From the NCBI GenBank assembly GCA_019323135.1, contig JAHWHT010000003.1:1-33331 (forward strand): a DNA stretch of 33,331 bases, in the 5' to 3' direction. The notes under the pieces were generated by a model. It had not been told where the DNA came from and did no database searches. It saw only the letters and a list, made by a program, of their open reading frames with translations. Source of the DNA: Candidatus Woesearchaeota archaeon. GTDB lineage: Archaea; Nanobdellota; Nanobdellia; Woesearchaeales; ARS49. Shown here piece by piece: positions 1 to 6,726 of this stretch (position 1 is the first letter of the stretch; every line of letters starts with the position of its first letter). A program made the position numbers and the translations under genes.

Positions 1-2
1 CA

Positions 3-938
3 GCAGGGCTAAAAGTTCCAAAAACAAGTTCTAGAGCAATAACATCACCATCTGGAACAGCAGATACAATGGAAGTTCTGTGTAAAATTGAAATGTCAAT
101 ACGCAGACTTGAAAAAATAGTCCGTGAAGTAGGAGGATTTTTAGTGTGGGGCGGGGCAGAACAGATAAACCTTGCACCTGCAGATGATAAAATAATCCAA
201 GTAGAACATCCTCTTGAGATTGATGCAGAGGGACAGATGCTTGCGTCAATCATGGCAAAAAAATCCAGTGTAAATGCAACACACTTATTATTAGAGATGT
301 CAGTAGGCAAATCAGCAAAACTGCCAGATAAAAAATCTGCAAAAAGATTGATGTGGTATTTTGACAGGATAGGCAAAGCCTTTAAAATCAAAATAATATA
401 TCATATTGATGACGGCTCACAGCCAATAGGGCATGGAATCGGGCCTGCATTAGAGGCAAGAGATGTATTATTGGCTTTGATGAATGATGAAAGAGCACCT
501 CAGGACCTTGTGAAGAAGTCAATAACAATGGCAGGGAAAATGCTTGAGTTTACAGGCAAGTCCAGAAAAGGAAAAGGCAGAGAACTTGCCAAACAATTAA
601 TGGAAAATGGTGAAGCCTATAAAACATTCCTTAAAATAATCAAAGCACAGGGCGGATGCGTACCAACATTAGAAAAAATTAAGTTAGGAAAGTTTACAAA
701 AACATTTAAAGCAAAAAAATCAGGCAAAATAATCCACGTAGACAACAAGATAACAACAAAAATAGCAAGAATGGCTGGAGCACCAAGCGATCATGGCTCT
801 GGAATATATCTTCATGTTCACAAAGGCTATAAAGTGAAAAAAGGAGACGACCTTTTTACTATTTATTCTCAAAACAAAGAAGAATTAGGGTATGCAATTG
901 AGTGTGCACAGACATTTTCATTAATGCAAATCAAATGA
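3..938 (+). CDS. deoA: AMP phosphorylase, C-terminal part (cut by window edge)
   Basis: The frame is open to the left edge, so only about the last 311 residues of a protein usually near 500 are present. The visible part starts in the conserved phosphate/nucleoside loop (KTSSRAITSPSGTADTMEVL), the hallmark of the thymidine/AMP phosphorylase family, and ends in the PYNP C-terminal domain (GIYLHVHKGYKVKKGDDLF). In archaea this enzyme phosphorolyses AMP to adenine and ribose-1,5-bisphosphate, feeding the NMP salvage route with R15P isomerase and type III RuBisCO; those partners are not in this window. An internal ATG at 69 lies inside the conserved loop and is not a plausible start. The stop overlaps the stop of the convergent lipoprotein gene by 8 nt. 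The family is certain; AMP rather than thymidine as substrate is inferred from the archaeal setting. Confidence 0.93.
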   Translation, partial: AGLKVPKTSSRAITSPSGTADTMEVLCKIEMSIRRLEKIVREVGGFLVWGGAEQINLAPADDKIIQVEHPLEIDAEGQMLASIMAKKSSVNATHLLLEMSVGKSAKLPDKKSAKRLMWYFDRIGKAFKIKIIYHIDDGSQPIGHGIGPALEARDVLLALMNDERAPQDLVKKSITMAGKMLEFTGKSRKGKGRELAKQLMENGEAYKTFLKIIKAQGGCVPTLEKIKLGKFTKTFKAKKSGKIIHVDNKITTKIARMAGAPSDHGSGIYLHVHKGYKVKKGDDLFTIYSQNKEELGYAIECAQTFSLMQIK

Positions 939-1293
939 TGCAGCAAACAGCCTGTGTATCTGCTTGAGTATGACTAAAATATGGATAACACTTTCTTAAA
1001 TTGTGATAATCATCAAAAGAAATCTTTCCAGACTGCACGTCTGCAGGTGTGTAGAGTGTGCCGAATTTCTTAAGAATGGTGCAAGTATTAACTGGAATTA
1101 CTTTTTCTGGAACTGGTTTTTGAATAGGAACATCTGGAATTGGAATAGGTTCAGGTATTGGCTGAATCTCGACCTCTTTTGGAGGGATTGGAACTGGAAT
1201 AGGTACTGGTTCTGGAACAAAAACCTCTGGTTCTTTAGAACATGCTGTAATCAGAAGAATAAATGTGATTAGTAATATTATTTTCCTTACCAT
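931..1293 (-). CDS. Small Pro-rich lipoprotein
   Basis: This 120-residue protein starts with a basic-hydrophobic signal peptide ending in a lipobox (LLITACSK), so Cys18 is the probable lipidated residue after cleavage. Residues about 22-67 are a low-complexity Pro/Ile/Val/Glu spacer of PVPIP and PIPEP units, likely an extended stalk from the membrane. The last about 50 residues form a small domain with three more cysteines (NTCTILKKFG, LRKCYPY, VCCII). Its start overlaps the stop of the upstream 516-codon gene by 7 nt, so the two are probably co-transcribed and translationally coupled. No family is recognised for the C-terminal domain. A surface or periplasm-like role is inferred from the lipobox and stalk. 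Confidence 0.8.
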   Translation of the reverse strand: MVRKIILLITFILLITACSKEPEVFVPEPVPIPVPIPPKEVEIQPIPEPIPIPDVPIQKPVPEKVIPVNTCTILKKFGTLYTPADVQSGKISFDDYHNLRKCYPYFSHTQADTQAVCCII

Positions 1294-2837
1294 GTCAACA
1301 TTTTATGCGCTTTTTTGAAATACTTGTAATTAGCATAAGAAGAAGCAACTGCACTTCCTGCTGCTTTTTTAGCTTCGGCTGCTAATTTAGCAATATCTTG
1401 TTTAGTAGGCTTTTTCTTTTTTTCTTTATGCTTCCAAGTTATAGGAACAAAAGAACTAAACATATCTCCAAAACCTTTTCCAACAGCTTGAAACGGCTCA
1501 AAAGCAGAAGCACGCTTAGGTTCAGGAGCTTTTATGTCCTTTGCCTCGGCTGTTTCGCCAGCTTGCTCTAGATATTTTTCTAAATCCTCGCCAATAGCAT
1601 CTAGTGTGGCTTTTATAGAACTGTCAATTGTCTTTAATAACTCTACATCTTCTTTATCTTTCATCTTAATAAAATTATCAATCTGCTCCTGAGTCCAGGC
1701 ATAAGCTCTCCAACTTATCTTTGCTTCACCCATATGCATAGGACCTCTGTGGTAACCTGGAGTTTCCTGAGTAAAAGACATAGATGGCTTTGTCCTGTAT
1801 TCAAAGGTCTCAAGCAAACAATCAAAATACTGAGAATTACCTTCTGGAATCTTAACAGCAAGAATCTCAATCTCTATCATGGAGCTTTCAAATGCAGCAA
1901 TCAATTCAGCAGAACTAAGCTTTGTTACATCAGTACCCAGCCGTTCAATATGTCGTAGATATGGTTTAAGCCAAGTCAAATACATCTTAATAACATTATA
2001 ATTCTGTCTTAAGTATTTTAATTCAAAATTACGCCTCTGTTTAAGTTCTTTGAAATTTGCTTCTCTCCACACTAAATATTGATTAAGCTTTCTTCGCAGC
2101 AAATCCTTTACAACGCGCGTACTATCTACTTTTTTAGGATCATTAATCATATCATCTATATCTTCAACTTTTTGAGGATGTAGTGCAAAGAACCAATTAG
2201 GGAGGCTGGTAAACTGCAGCTGAGTTGCTAGCTGAAAAATATTAGCTCCAACTCTTTGCCCTTGGACAACACCATCAACCATATCACACCAAATTCCTTT
2301 TAGTGTAATTTCTGCAGATTCAATTCCTTTTCTCGAGTCTTCATGAAATTCAATTCTTTCATCAATCCAACGAATGTCTCTTACTAATTGAAATAAATCC
2401 TTTCTTATGAACTGACCAATAGTGGCCATGTATTGAGAGACTTTATCTGAAGCAAGACCTAGCCTTGCAGTGGCAGCACCCCAAAAAGAGCTATGCTCAG
2501 ATGCAGTGAAGATATCAGTAATCTTGTAAACTTTAGGGTAACCTCCTGCTGTCAAAAGATTATAACAGAAAAAATAAATTGGTTCAATAGACTCATGCGG
2601 AGATTCGTAAACAACATAATATCTATTTTTAGGGGTTGGATAAGTCTGTGGAACCATTTGATACTTTTCAAGCTCAAAAATTTCATGATCTGCAAAACCT
2701 TCTGCATCCTTATCAGACATAGTACTAAGAAGCTTATTTTTTTCAGCATCCGTTGATTTATCAAAATTAGGGTATGCCTTCTTGAAACTATCGTTATAGA
2801 ATCCATACAAAATCATACGTTTGCTTCCAACAGTCAT
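1287..2837 (-). CDS. Conserved-looking hypothetical protein, 516 aa, mostly helical
   Basis: I do not recognise this family. The N-terminal about 130 residues look globular and aromatic-rich (RMILYGFYNDSF, NRYYVVYESPHESIEPIYFF). Residues about 150-330 are long charged helices with an RIEFHEDSRKGIE stretch and a basic RRKLNQYLVWREANFKELKQ segment. The C-terminal about 60 residues are Lys-rich (KHKEKKKKPTKQ), then an Ala-rich helix. No signal peptide or convincing membrane helix is visible. The ATG at 2837 follows AGAGGTTAA-like ribosome-binding sequence and has its own TATA box at 2857-2867. The downstream lipoprotein overlaps its 3' end, so an envelope-related role is possible but unproven. 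Confidence 0.75.
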   Translation of the reverse strand: MTVGSKRMILYGFYNDSFKKAYPNFDKSTDAEKNKLLSTMSDKDAEGFADHEIFELEKYQMVPQTYPTPKNRYYVVYESPHESIEPIYFFCYNLLTAGGYPKVYKITDIFTASEHSSFWGAATARLGLASDKVSQYMATIGQFIRKDLFQLVRDIRWIDERIEFHEDSRKGIESAEITLKGIWCDMVDGVVQGQRVGANIFQLATQLQFTSLPNWFFALHPQKVEDIDDMINDPKKVDSTRVVKDLLRRKLNQYLVWREANFKELKQRRNFELKYLRQNYNVIKMYLTWLKPYLRHIERLGTDVTKLSSAELIAAFESSMIEIEILAVKIPEGNSQYFDCLLETFEYRTKPSMSFTQETPGYHRGPMHMGEAKISWRAYAWTQEQIDNFIKMKDKEDVELLKTIDSSIKATLDAIGEDLEKYLEQAGETAEAKDIKAPEPKRASAFEPFQAVGKGFGDMFSSFVPITWKHKEKKKKPTKQDIAKLAAEAKKAAGSAVASSYANYKYFKKAHKMLTW

Positions 2838-2856
2838 AATTAACCTCTTTTATTTT

Positions 2857-2867
2857 GTTTTTATACT
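2857..2867 (-). promoter_or_regulatory. TATA box for the 516-aa gene/lipoprotein operon
   Basis: On the minus strand this reads AGTATAAAAAC, 20-30 nt upstream of the ATG at 2837, which suits a very short leader. It separates this operon from the CRM/antiporter operon, whose last stop is at 2881. Confidence 0.55.
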
Positions 2868-2880
2868 TCTTGATATTTAA

Positions 2881-3171
2881 TTATTTTCCTTTTTCAGGGG
2901 TTTTGTTCTTTGCTTTCTCTTTTTTGCCAAGCACAACTACAAATCCTACTTGGGAAATGAGGTCTGCACCTGTTTTTCTTGCAAGCTCTTTAGCAATTTC
3001 TTTTTTATCCTTATCTTCAATAAAGGATTTCATTAATTTTATCTTAATGAGTTTTTTAATCTTTAACTGCTTTTGTAATTCTCGTATCAATCCTTGCGTG
3101 ATGCCAGACTTGCCAATTTGCATACAAGGAAACATAGTATTTGCTTTTGCTTTCTTTTGTTTAATGTCCAT
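2881..3171 (-). CDS. CRM-domain (YhbY-like) RNA-binding protein
   Basis: A 96-residue single-domain protein. The pattern QIGKSGITQGLIRELQKQL, then IKIKLMKSF, then IAKELARKTGADLISQVGFVVVLGKK matches the CRM/YhbY fold, including the small-residue loop (RKTGADL) before the final strand. The C-terminus is a basic tail (KKEKAKNKTPEKGK). Known relatives bind pre-ribosomal RNA, and archaeal members are thought to assist large-subunit assembly; this is family knowledge. The gene overlaps the 3' end of the upstream antiporter gene by 11 nt, so it is the second gene of that transcript, although no functional link between the two is evident. Confidence 0.85.
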   Translation of the reverse strand: MDIKQKKAKANTMFPCMQIGKSGITQGLIRELQKQLKIKKLIKIKLMKSFIEDKDKKEIAKELARKTGADLISQVGFVVVLGKKEKAKNKTPEKGK

Positions 3172-4858
3172 TCTTTTTAGCCCACCGTTTTTTTAATTTA
3201 GCAACACTGTGCCTTTTTGTTTTTATTAATTTTCCAATATCTTGTGCAGTCTCTTGAAGCAATACAGATATATGTTCTCCGCCCAGCATGTGCGGTAAGA
3301 TTACATAATCTGCGCCAGCATTGTATAATTCCAGTGCATCATCAATGTCTTCGGCAGTTACTATAACAACAGTTTTCTTGTTTGCATTTTTTGCTTTTCG
3401 AGTAAGCATAATATTGTCATCATAATCTGGAATAGTTGATATTACCATTTCTGCTTTTTTGAAATTTAATCTGCTCATTATCTCAACATCGCCTATATCG
3501 CCATAAATGCAGTGCAGTTTTTCTTTCATCAAGGTTTTTATTCGTTCAGGATTGAAATCAATTATTAGTATGCTTTTCTCTAGTTTTTTTGAAGATTCTA
3601 GTATTGCCTGGCCAATTCTGTCACAACCGCAAAGAATAATTTTGTAATCTAATTCTTTTTCAGGCAGATATTCTAAATCAAATCCTTTTATTGATAGTGA
3701 TTCAAATGGTTTTAAGAGTTTCTTGAATATTCTATATAGTTTTTCATCATAAGTTATTAGGTAAGATGATATTGTAAATGTAATGACTGCAATAATAGCT
3801 ATCATTGAAACTAAAGTTTGCGGGAAAATACCTAGAGCATAGCCTGTTGCCATCATTATCAGTGAGAATTCACTGATTTGAGCTAAAGACACTCCTGTTA
3901 AAAAAGAAGGCCTTGATTTAAAGCCCATTATAGACATCAAGAAAATGACGATTAATGGATTGCAGATTAGTACGAATAAGGAGAGTAAGATGATTGGCCA
4001 CAATAGAGATTGAATACCTGTCAAGACAATCTGCATGCCTAGTGTGACGAAAAAGATTGTTGCAAAAAAATCCCTTAAAGATTTAATTCTTGAGGCGATT
4101 TCTATATGGTATGGTAATGGCGCTAAGCTTATTCCTGCAAGAAATGCACCGATTGCCATAGAAAAGCCAAGCCATTGGCTCACTAATGCATATGCAAAAC
4201 ACCAAGAGACTGCGCCTAGGAAAAGTAGTTCAGTTGATTTTGCAATAGGCTTGAATATGTATTTTAGTAAGAAGGTTCCCATAACAATTGAGACTGCAAA
4301 AAAACCAATTGCGATAATTAAATTACTCATTATGCCTGCAGTGCTGATGTTGCCTGAGTTAGCCATGATTGCAAGAATGAGGACAGCTATGAAGTCTTGT
4401 ACTAACAGAACACCTACTGCGATTCTTCCATGCAGTGCGTTAATTTCGTTTTTATCTGAAAGTAATTTTACTATGATAACAGTACTGCTTAATGTCAACG
4501 CAATACTTACATAGAAAGCATACGTTGAAGGCATGCCTAACAAAATTGCTAATAAATAACCTGCAATAAATGTTAATACTACCTGACCTAAACCAACTAT
4601 TAATGAAACTGCGCCTAAGTGTTTTAGTTTTCTGACATCCAGCTCTAAACCTACGATGAATAATAAGAATGCAATACCAATTTCAGATAAAGTTGCAATA
4701 ACATCATGATTCGCAACCCATCCTAGACCGATAGGACCAATAACAAGTCCTGCAATCATATACCCTAATACAATAGGCTGCTTAAGAAATCTAGCAATAA
4801 TTGCAAGAACCGTTGCTACAATTAGTATTATCCCTATATCTGCTATTAACTGGCTCAT
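3161..4858 (-). CDS. CPA2-type cation/proton antiporter with TrkA-N domain (Kef-like)
   Basis: A 565-residue protein. Residues 1 to about 385 form a 12-13 helix Na/H-exchanger membrane domain with typical CPA2 segments (PIVLGYMIAGLVIGPIGLG, GIAFLLFIVGLELDVRKLK, ALTLSSTVIIVKLL, SMAIGAFLAGISLAPLPYH, GVSLAQISEFSLIM). Residues about 406-540 form a Rossmann TrkA-N domain (DYKIILCGCDRIGQAIL, then an acidic strand end IIDFNPERI), which gates such transporters by nucleotide binding. The first glycine motif reads GCDRIG, with Asp at the second conserved Gly position. No separate TrkA-C domain follows. The role is probably K+ or Na+/H+ exchange across the cell membrane. A GAGGAT ribosome-binding site precedes the ATG. 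The promoter is unusual: see 4880-4953. Confidence 0.92.
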   Translation of the reverse strand: MSQLIADIGIILIVATVLAIIARFLKQPIVLGYMIAGLVIGPIGLGWVANHDVIATLSEIGIAFLLFIVGLELDVRKLKHLGAVSLIVGLGQVVLTFIAGYLLAILLGMPSTYAFYVSIALTLSSTVIIVKLLSDKNEINALHGRIAVGVLLVQDFIAVLILAIMANSGNISTAGIMSNLIIAIGFFAVSIVMGTFLLKYIFKPIAKSTELLFLGAVSWCFAYALVSQWLGFSMAIGAFLAGISLAPLPYHIEIASRIKSLRDFFATIFFVTLGMQIVLTGIQSLLWPIILLSLFVLICNPLIVIFLMSIMGFKSRPSFLTGVSLAQISEFSLIMMATGYALGIFPQTLVSMIAIIAVITFTISSYLITYDEKLYRIFKKLLKPFESLSIKGFDLEYLPEKELDYKIILCGCDRIGQAILESSKKLEKSILIIDFNPERIKTLMKEKLHCIYGDIGDVEIMSRLNFKKAEMVISTIPDYDDNIMLTRKAKNANKKTVVIVTAEDIDDALELYNAGADYVILPHMLGGEHISVLLQETAQDIGKLIKTKRHSVAKLKKRWAKKNGH

Positions 4859-4879
4859 ATTATCCTCTTTTTTTCAATG

Positions 4880-4905
4880 TCAAGAACCATCTGAATGGTT
4901 CTTGA
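4880..4905 (-). repeat. 11-bp-arm palindrome at the 5' end of the antiporter transcript
   Basis: The arms TCAAGAACCAT and ATGGTTCTTGA are perfectly complementary around a 4-nt spacer (CTGA). With a TATA box at 4926-4938, transcription should start near 4900-4905, so the palindrome is either the first stem-loop of the mRNA leader or an operator covering the start site. It ends about 20 nt before the ATG. Confidence 0.7.
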
Positions 4906-4911
4906 GCACGC

Positions 4912-4953
4912 TCAGGAATTCCTTCTTTATATATAAAAACAAGGCATTCCTGA
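4912..4953 (-). promoter_or_regulatory. TATA box flanked by an inverted repeat, antiporter promoter
   Basis: A strong A/T core (TTTATATATAAAAAC on the plus strand, 4926-4940) lies between inverted arms TCAGGAAT (4912-4919) and ATTCCTGA (4946-4953). Arms on both sides of a TATA box suggest a dimeric regulator that competes with TBP/TFB. A weaker alternative TATA (minus-strand TTTTTATACTAG) lies further upstream near 4970-4982. Confidence 0.55.
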
Positions 4954-4999
4954 CGTATTATTAATAAACTAGTATAAAAATGTTATCTTAATAACCGTC

Positions 5000-5013
5000 T
5001 AAAAAAAATAAAA
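5000..5013 (-). terminator. U-rich terminator of the tRNA-Ser gene
   Basis: Immediately after the tRNA 3' end the minus strand reads TTTTATTTTTTTTA. Archaeal RNA polymerase terminates at such U tracts. Confidence 0.7.
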
Positions 5014-5059
5014 CGCCACCGCCCGGATTTGAACCGGGATATCCCGAAGGAAACGGGCT

Positions 5060-5086
5060 CGCCTGGAATCCTTTGTGAAAAAATCA
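5060..5086 (-). other. tRNA-Ser intron 2, canonical position 37/38, 27 nt
   Basis: It fits a canonical bulge-helix-bulge. The outer helix is the anticodon stem CGGGC/GCCCG, the central helix is CTTG with CAGG, and the 3-nt bulges are AGT (cut after AG) and CGA (cut after CG). This motif forms fully only if intron 1 is already removed, which suggests an order of splicing. Confidence 0.85.
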
Positions 5087-5094
5087 CTCAAGGC

Positions 5095-5125
5095 TTACGC
5101 TCCTAACCCTTCGGAGGATTAGAAT
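5095..5125 (-). other. tRNA-Ser intron 1, non-canonical position 29/30, 31 nt
   Basis: It fits a bulge-helix-bulge site. Central helix GCGC pairs with GCGT, the 5' bulge is GGA (cut after GG) and the 3' bulge is AAG (cut after AA). The intron interior folds into a 9-bp hairpin, TTCTAATCC with GGGTTAGGA, around a 6-nt loop. The outer helix is weak. Confidence 0.8.
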
Positions 5126-5180
5126 CCGCGCAATACCAGGTTATGCGACGGTGGCATATATAGGCAGAAAGGTCTAGGGT

Positions 5181-5188
5181 TTTTAAAA
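5181..5188 (-). promoter_or_regulatory. TATA box for tRNA-Ser
   Basis: TTTTAAAA lies 26-33 nt upstream of the first nucleotide of the tRNA, so transcription should begin at or very near its 5' end. Confidence 0.6.
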
Positions 5189-5204
5189 GTTACTGATGGA
5201 AAAG

Positions 5205-5212
5205 CTTAAATA
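5205..5212 (+). promoter_or_regulatory. TATA box for the 106-aa coiled-coil gene
   Basis: CTTAAATA lies 24-31 nt upstream of the ATG at 5236. This implies a leaderless mRNA and helps choose the ATG over the in-frame TTG at 5224. Confidence 0.55.
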
Positions 5213-5235
5213 AATCTGTATTCTTGGGGTATTTT

Positions 5236-5556
5236 ATGAGCAAAGATACTGAACGAAAAACAGCGATGACCGCACTTAATGCAAAAATTGAAGAACTTAA
5301 AGCGCGATTAGTTAAGATTCCTGATAAGATTGAACAATTAGAAGACGCAAGAAGAGAAATATTAACTAAATCTGTGAAAAAATCAAAGGAATTGCATGAA
5401 GCTGGAGATATGAAAGCAAGCAAAGAAGCTACAGATTTGGCACGAGCAGAGCTTCGCGGAGTAAATCAAAGCATTGAAGATCAACATAAAGAGCAAGCAC
5501 GCATAAATGCAGAAATTGCAAAGTTAGAAAAAGAAAAGGCTAAGCTCCTGACATGA
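5236..5556 (+). CDS. Small coiled-coil protein, 106 aa, unknown function
   Basis: The sequence is highly charged and heptad-like throughout (LNAKIEELKARLVKIPDKIEQLEDARREIL, then INAEIAKLEKEKAKLL), predicting an antiparallel two-helix coiled coil with a hinge in the middle. It has no cysteines, signal peptide or membrane segment. The ATG at 5236 is preferred because a TATA box ends 24 nt upstream. It is a single-gene unit between the divergent tRNA-Ser gene and the TFB gene. A structural or chaperone-like role is possible but nothing specific can be claimed. Confidence 0.75.
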   Translation: MSKDTERKTAMTALNAKIEELKARLVKIPDKIEQLEDARREILTKSVKKSKELHEAGDMKASKEATDLARAELRGVNQSIEDQHKEQARINAEIAKLEKEKAKLLT

Positions 5557-5639
5557 GTTTAAATAACTTATTCTAAATTTTATATAAAAAATACAAAAAG
5601 TGGTTACAAAAAGCTTAAAAACCTTCTGTAAAAAGGCAA

Positions 5640-5760
5640 ACATTTATATATCACCATTGCCTTTCGTATATAAACTTAATTGTGGTGAGGTATATATTTT
5701 TAGATATCAATACGGGGGTTAGGTATCTCACATTTATCATTTAATCAGGGGGATGTGCCA
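5640..5760 (+). promoter_or_regulatory. TFB promoter and leader
   Basis: Two TATA candidates are present, ATTTATATATC near 5642-5652 and GTATATAAACTT near 5666-5677. The second would start transcription near 5700 and leave a leader of about 60 nt. A strong GGGGGAT ribosome-binding site (5748-5754) lies 6 nt before the ATG at 5761. The leader also carries GTGAG near 5684 and CTCAC near 5727, which could pair; this is weak. Confidence 0.5.
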
Positions 5761-6687
5761 ATGTACTATGTAAAAAATTGCCCAGAATGTGGTGGAATAA
5801 ATCTATTTGTAAATCGTGAAAAAGGCGAAATCATTTGTAAAGACTGCGGTCTTGTTATTGAAGATAAGATGGTAGAATTTGGGAAAGATTGGCGCGAATT
5901 TGAATCAGACGGCGGCGGCAGACCATCTGGAAGAAGAACTGGCGCTCCAATGACCTATACACAGTTTGACCAAGGCCTTGGAACAGAGGTAGGAAGAAAA
6001 GCAGACCTATTCCAGCTTGGAAGCAAAAGCAGAAATAAATTCTTTAGATTACGAAAATGGCAATACCGAATCTCAACAGCAATTGAAAGAAATTTAAAAT
6101 TAGCATTAGCAGAACTGAAAAGAGTAAGTTCTTTCTTAAAACTGCCAAAGATGGTAGAGGAAGAAGCTGCAATGATATACACGCAAGCAGTACAGAGAGG
6201 CCTAGTTCGCGGTCGTTCTATGGAATCAGTTGTTTCTGGAGCACTTTATGCGGCATGCAGAAGACATGAAGTTCCAAGAACACTAGATGAACTATCAGAA
6301 GCATCAGGCATAGAGAAAAAAGAAATCGGAAGAACATATAGATTTGTTACGAGAGAGCTAGGAATTAATATTCTACCAAGCAATCCTGCAGATTACATTG
6401 CAAGATTTGCAAGTTCTTTGAAATTATCTGCAGAATCACAGAGTAAAGCAGTAGAGATACTAGAGAAAGCACAACAAGCAGAACTTACATCTGGAAGAGG
6501 ACCTACTGGAATCGCAGCAGCATCACTTTATGTATCTGCATTGATACATGGAGAAAAAAGAACACAGAGAGAAGTGGCAGATGTTGCAGGTGTTACAGAA
6601 GTTACAATCAGAAACAGATACAAGGAATTACTTGATAAACTGAAACTTGATAAAGAGATAAAGAAAACAAAGAAAAAACGTATTTAA
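5761..6687 (+). CDS. tfb: Transcription initiation factor B (TFIIB-like)
   Basis: A complete 308-residue archaeal TFB. The N-terminal zinc ribbon uses Cys7, Cys10, Cys26 and Cys29 (CPECGG and CKDCGL). The B-reader/linker contains WREFESDGGGRPSGRRTGAPMTYTQFDQGLGTEV. Two cyclin-like repeats follow, the first with a GALYAACRRHEVPRTLDEL core and the second with GIAAASLYVSALIHGEKRTQREVADVAGVTEVTIRNRYKEL, whose last helix reads the BRE. TFB bridges TBP-DNA and RNA polymerase at all promoters in the cell. The ATG at 5761 is chosen over the GTG at 5755 because the GGGGGAT site is correctly spaced only from the ATG. A U-rich terminator follows. Confidence 0.97.
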   Translation: MYYVKNCPECGGINLFVNREKGEIICKDCGLVIEDKMVEFGKDWREFESDGGGRPSGRRTGAPMTYTQFDQGLGTEVGRKADLFQLGSKSRNKFFRLRKWQYRISTAIERNLKLALAELKRVSSFLKLPKMVEEEAAMIYTQAVQRGLVRGRSMESVVSGALYAACRRHEVPRTLDELSEASGIEKKEIGRTYRFVTRELGINILPSNPADYIARFASSLKLSAESQSKAVEILEKAQQAELTSGRGPTGIAAASLYVSALIHGEKRTQREVADVAGVTEVTIRNRYKELLDKLKLDKEIKKTKKKRI

Positions 6688-6704
6688 CTTTTTTCCTTTC
6701 TTTG
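6688..6704 (+). terminator. U-rich terminator after TFB
   Basis: CTTTTTTCCTTTCTTT follows the TFB stop codon directly, a typical archaeal pyrimidine-rich termination signal, although the next gene lies only 39 nt downstream and could be read through. Confidence 0.45.
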
Positions 6705-6726
6705 AAGAGGTGATGGCAGAAACACA

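Larger units (their letters stand above)
5014..5155 (-). tRNA. tRNA-Ser(UGA), class II, with two introns
   Basis: I folded this by hand. The acceptor stem is GCCACCG with CGGTGGC and the discriminator is G (5014), as in Ser tRNAs. The D arm contains AACCTGGTA. The T arm is CCCGG, TTCAAAT, CCGGG. The long variable arm has stem TTCC/GGGA with loop TTC. The anticodon arm forms only after two introns are removed. Exon 1 (5155-5126) ends in CGG. Exon 2 (5094-5087) is GCCTTGAG. Exon 3 (5059-5014) begins AGCCCG. The joined stem CGGGC pairs with GCCCG and the loop is CTTGAGA, giving anticodon UGA (5090-5088). Mature length is 84 nt without an encoded CCA. Introns lie at 29/30 (31 nt) and at the canonical 37/38 (27 nt). 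A TATA-like box is at 5181-5188 and a U-rich terminator follows. Confidence 0.9.

Noticed and set aside
1003..1272. 89-codon plus-strand frame rich in Trp/Asn
   Set aside because: It is the antisense of the Pro-rich stalk of the lipoprotein (CCN codons read as NGG), with no promoter or ribosome-binding site.
4035..4514. 159-codon plus-strand frame
   Set aside because: It lies wholly inside the antiporter membrane domain on the other strand, and the antiporter frame has unmistakable homology.
5110..5132. Amber-suppressor-like reading of the tRNA (GGATTCTAATCC, anticodon CTA)
   Set aside because: That hairpin has a 6-nt loop and leaves no acceptable stem; the sequence belongs to exon 1 and intron 1 once the two-intron model is applied.
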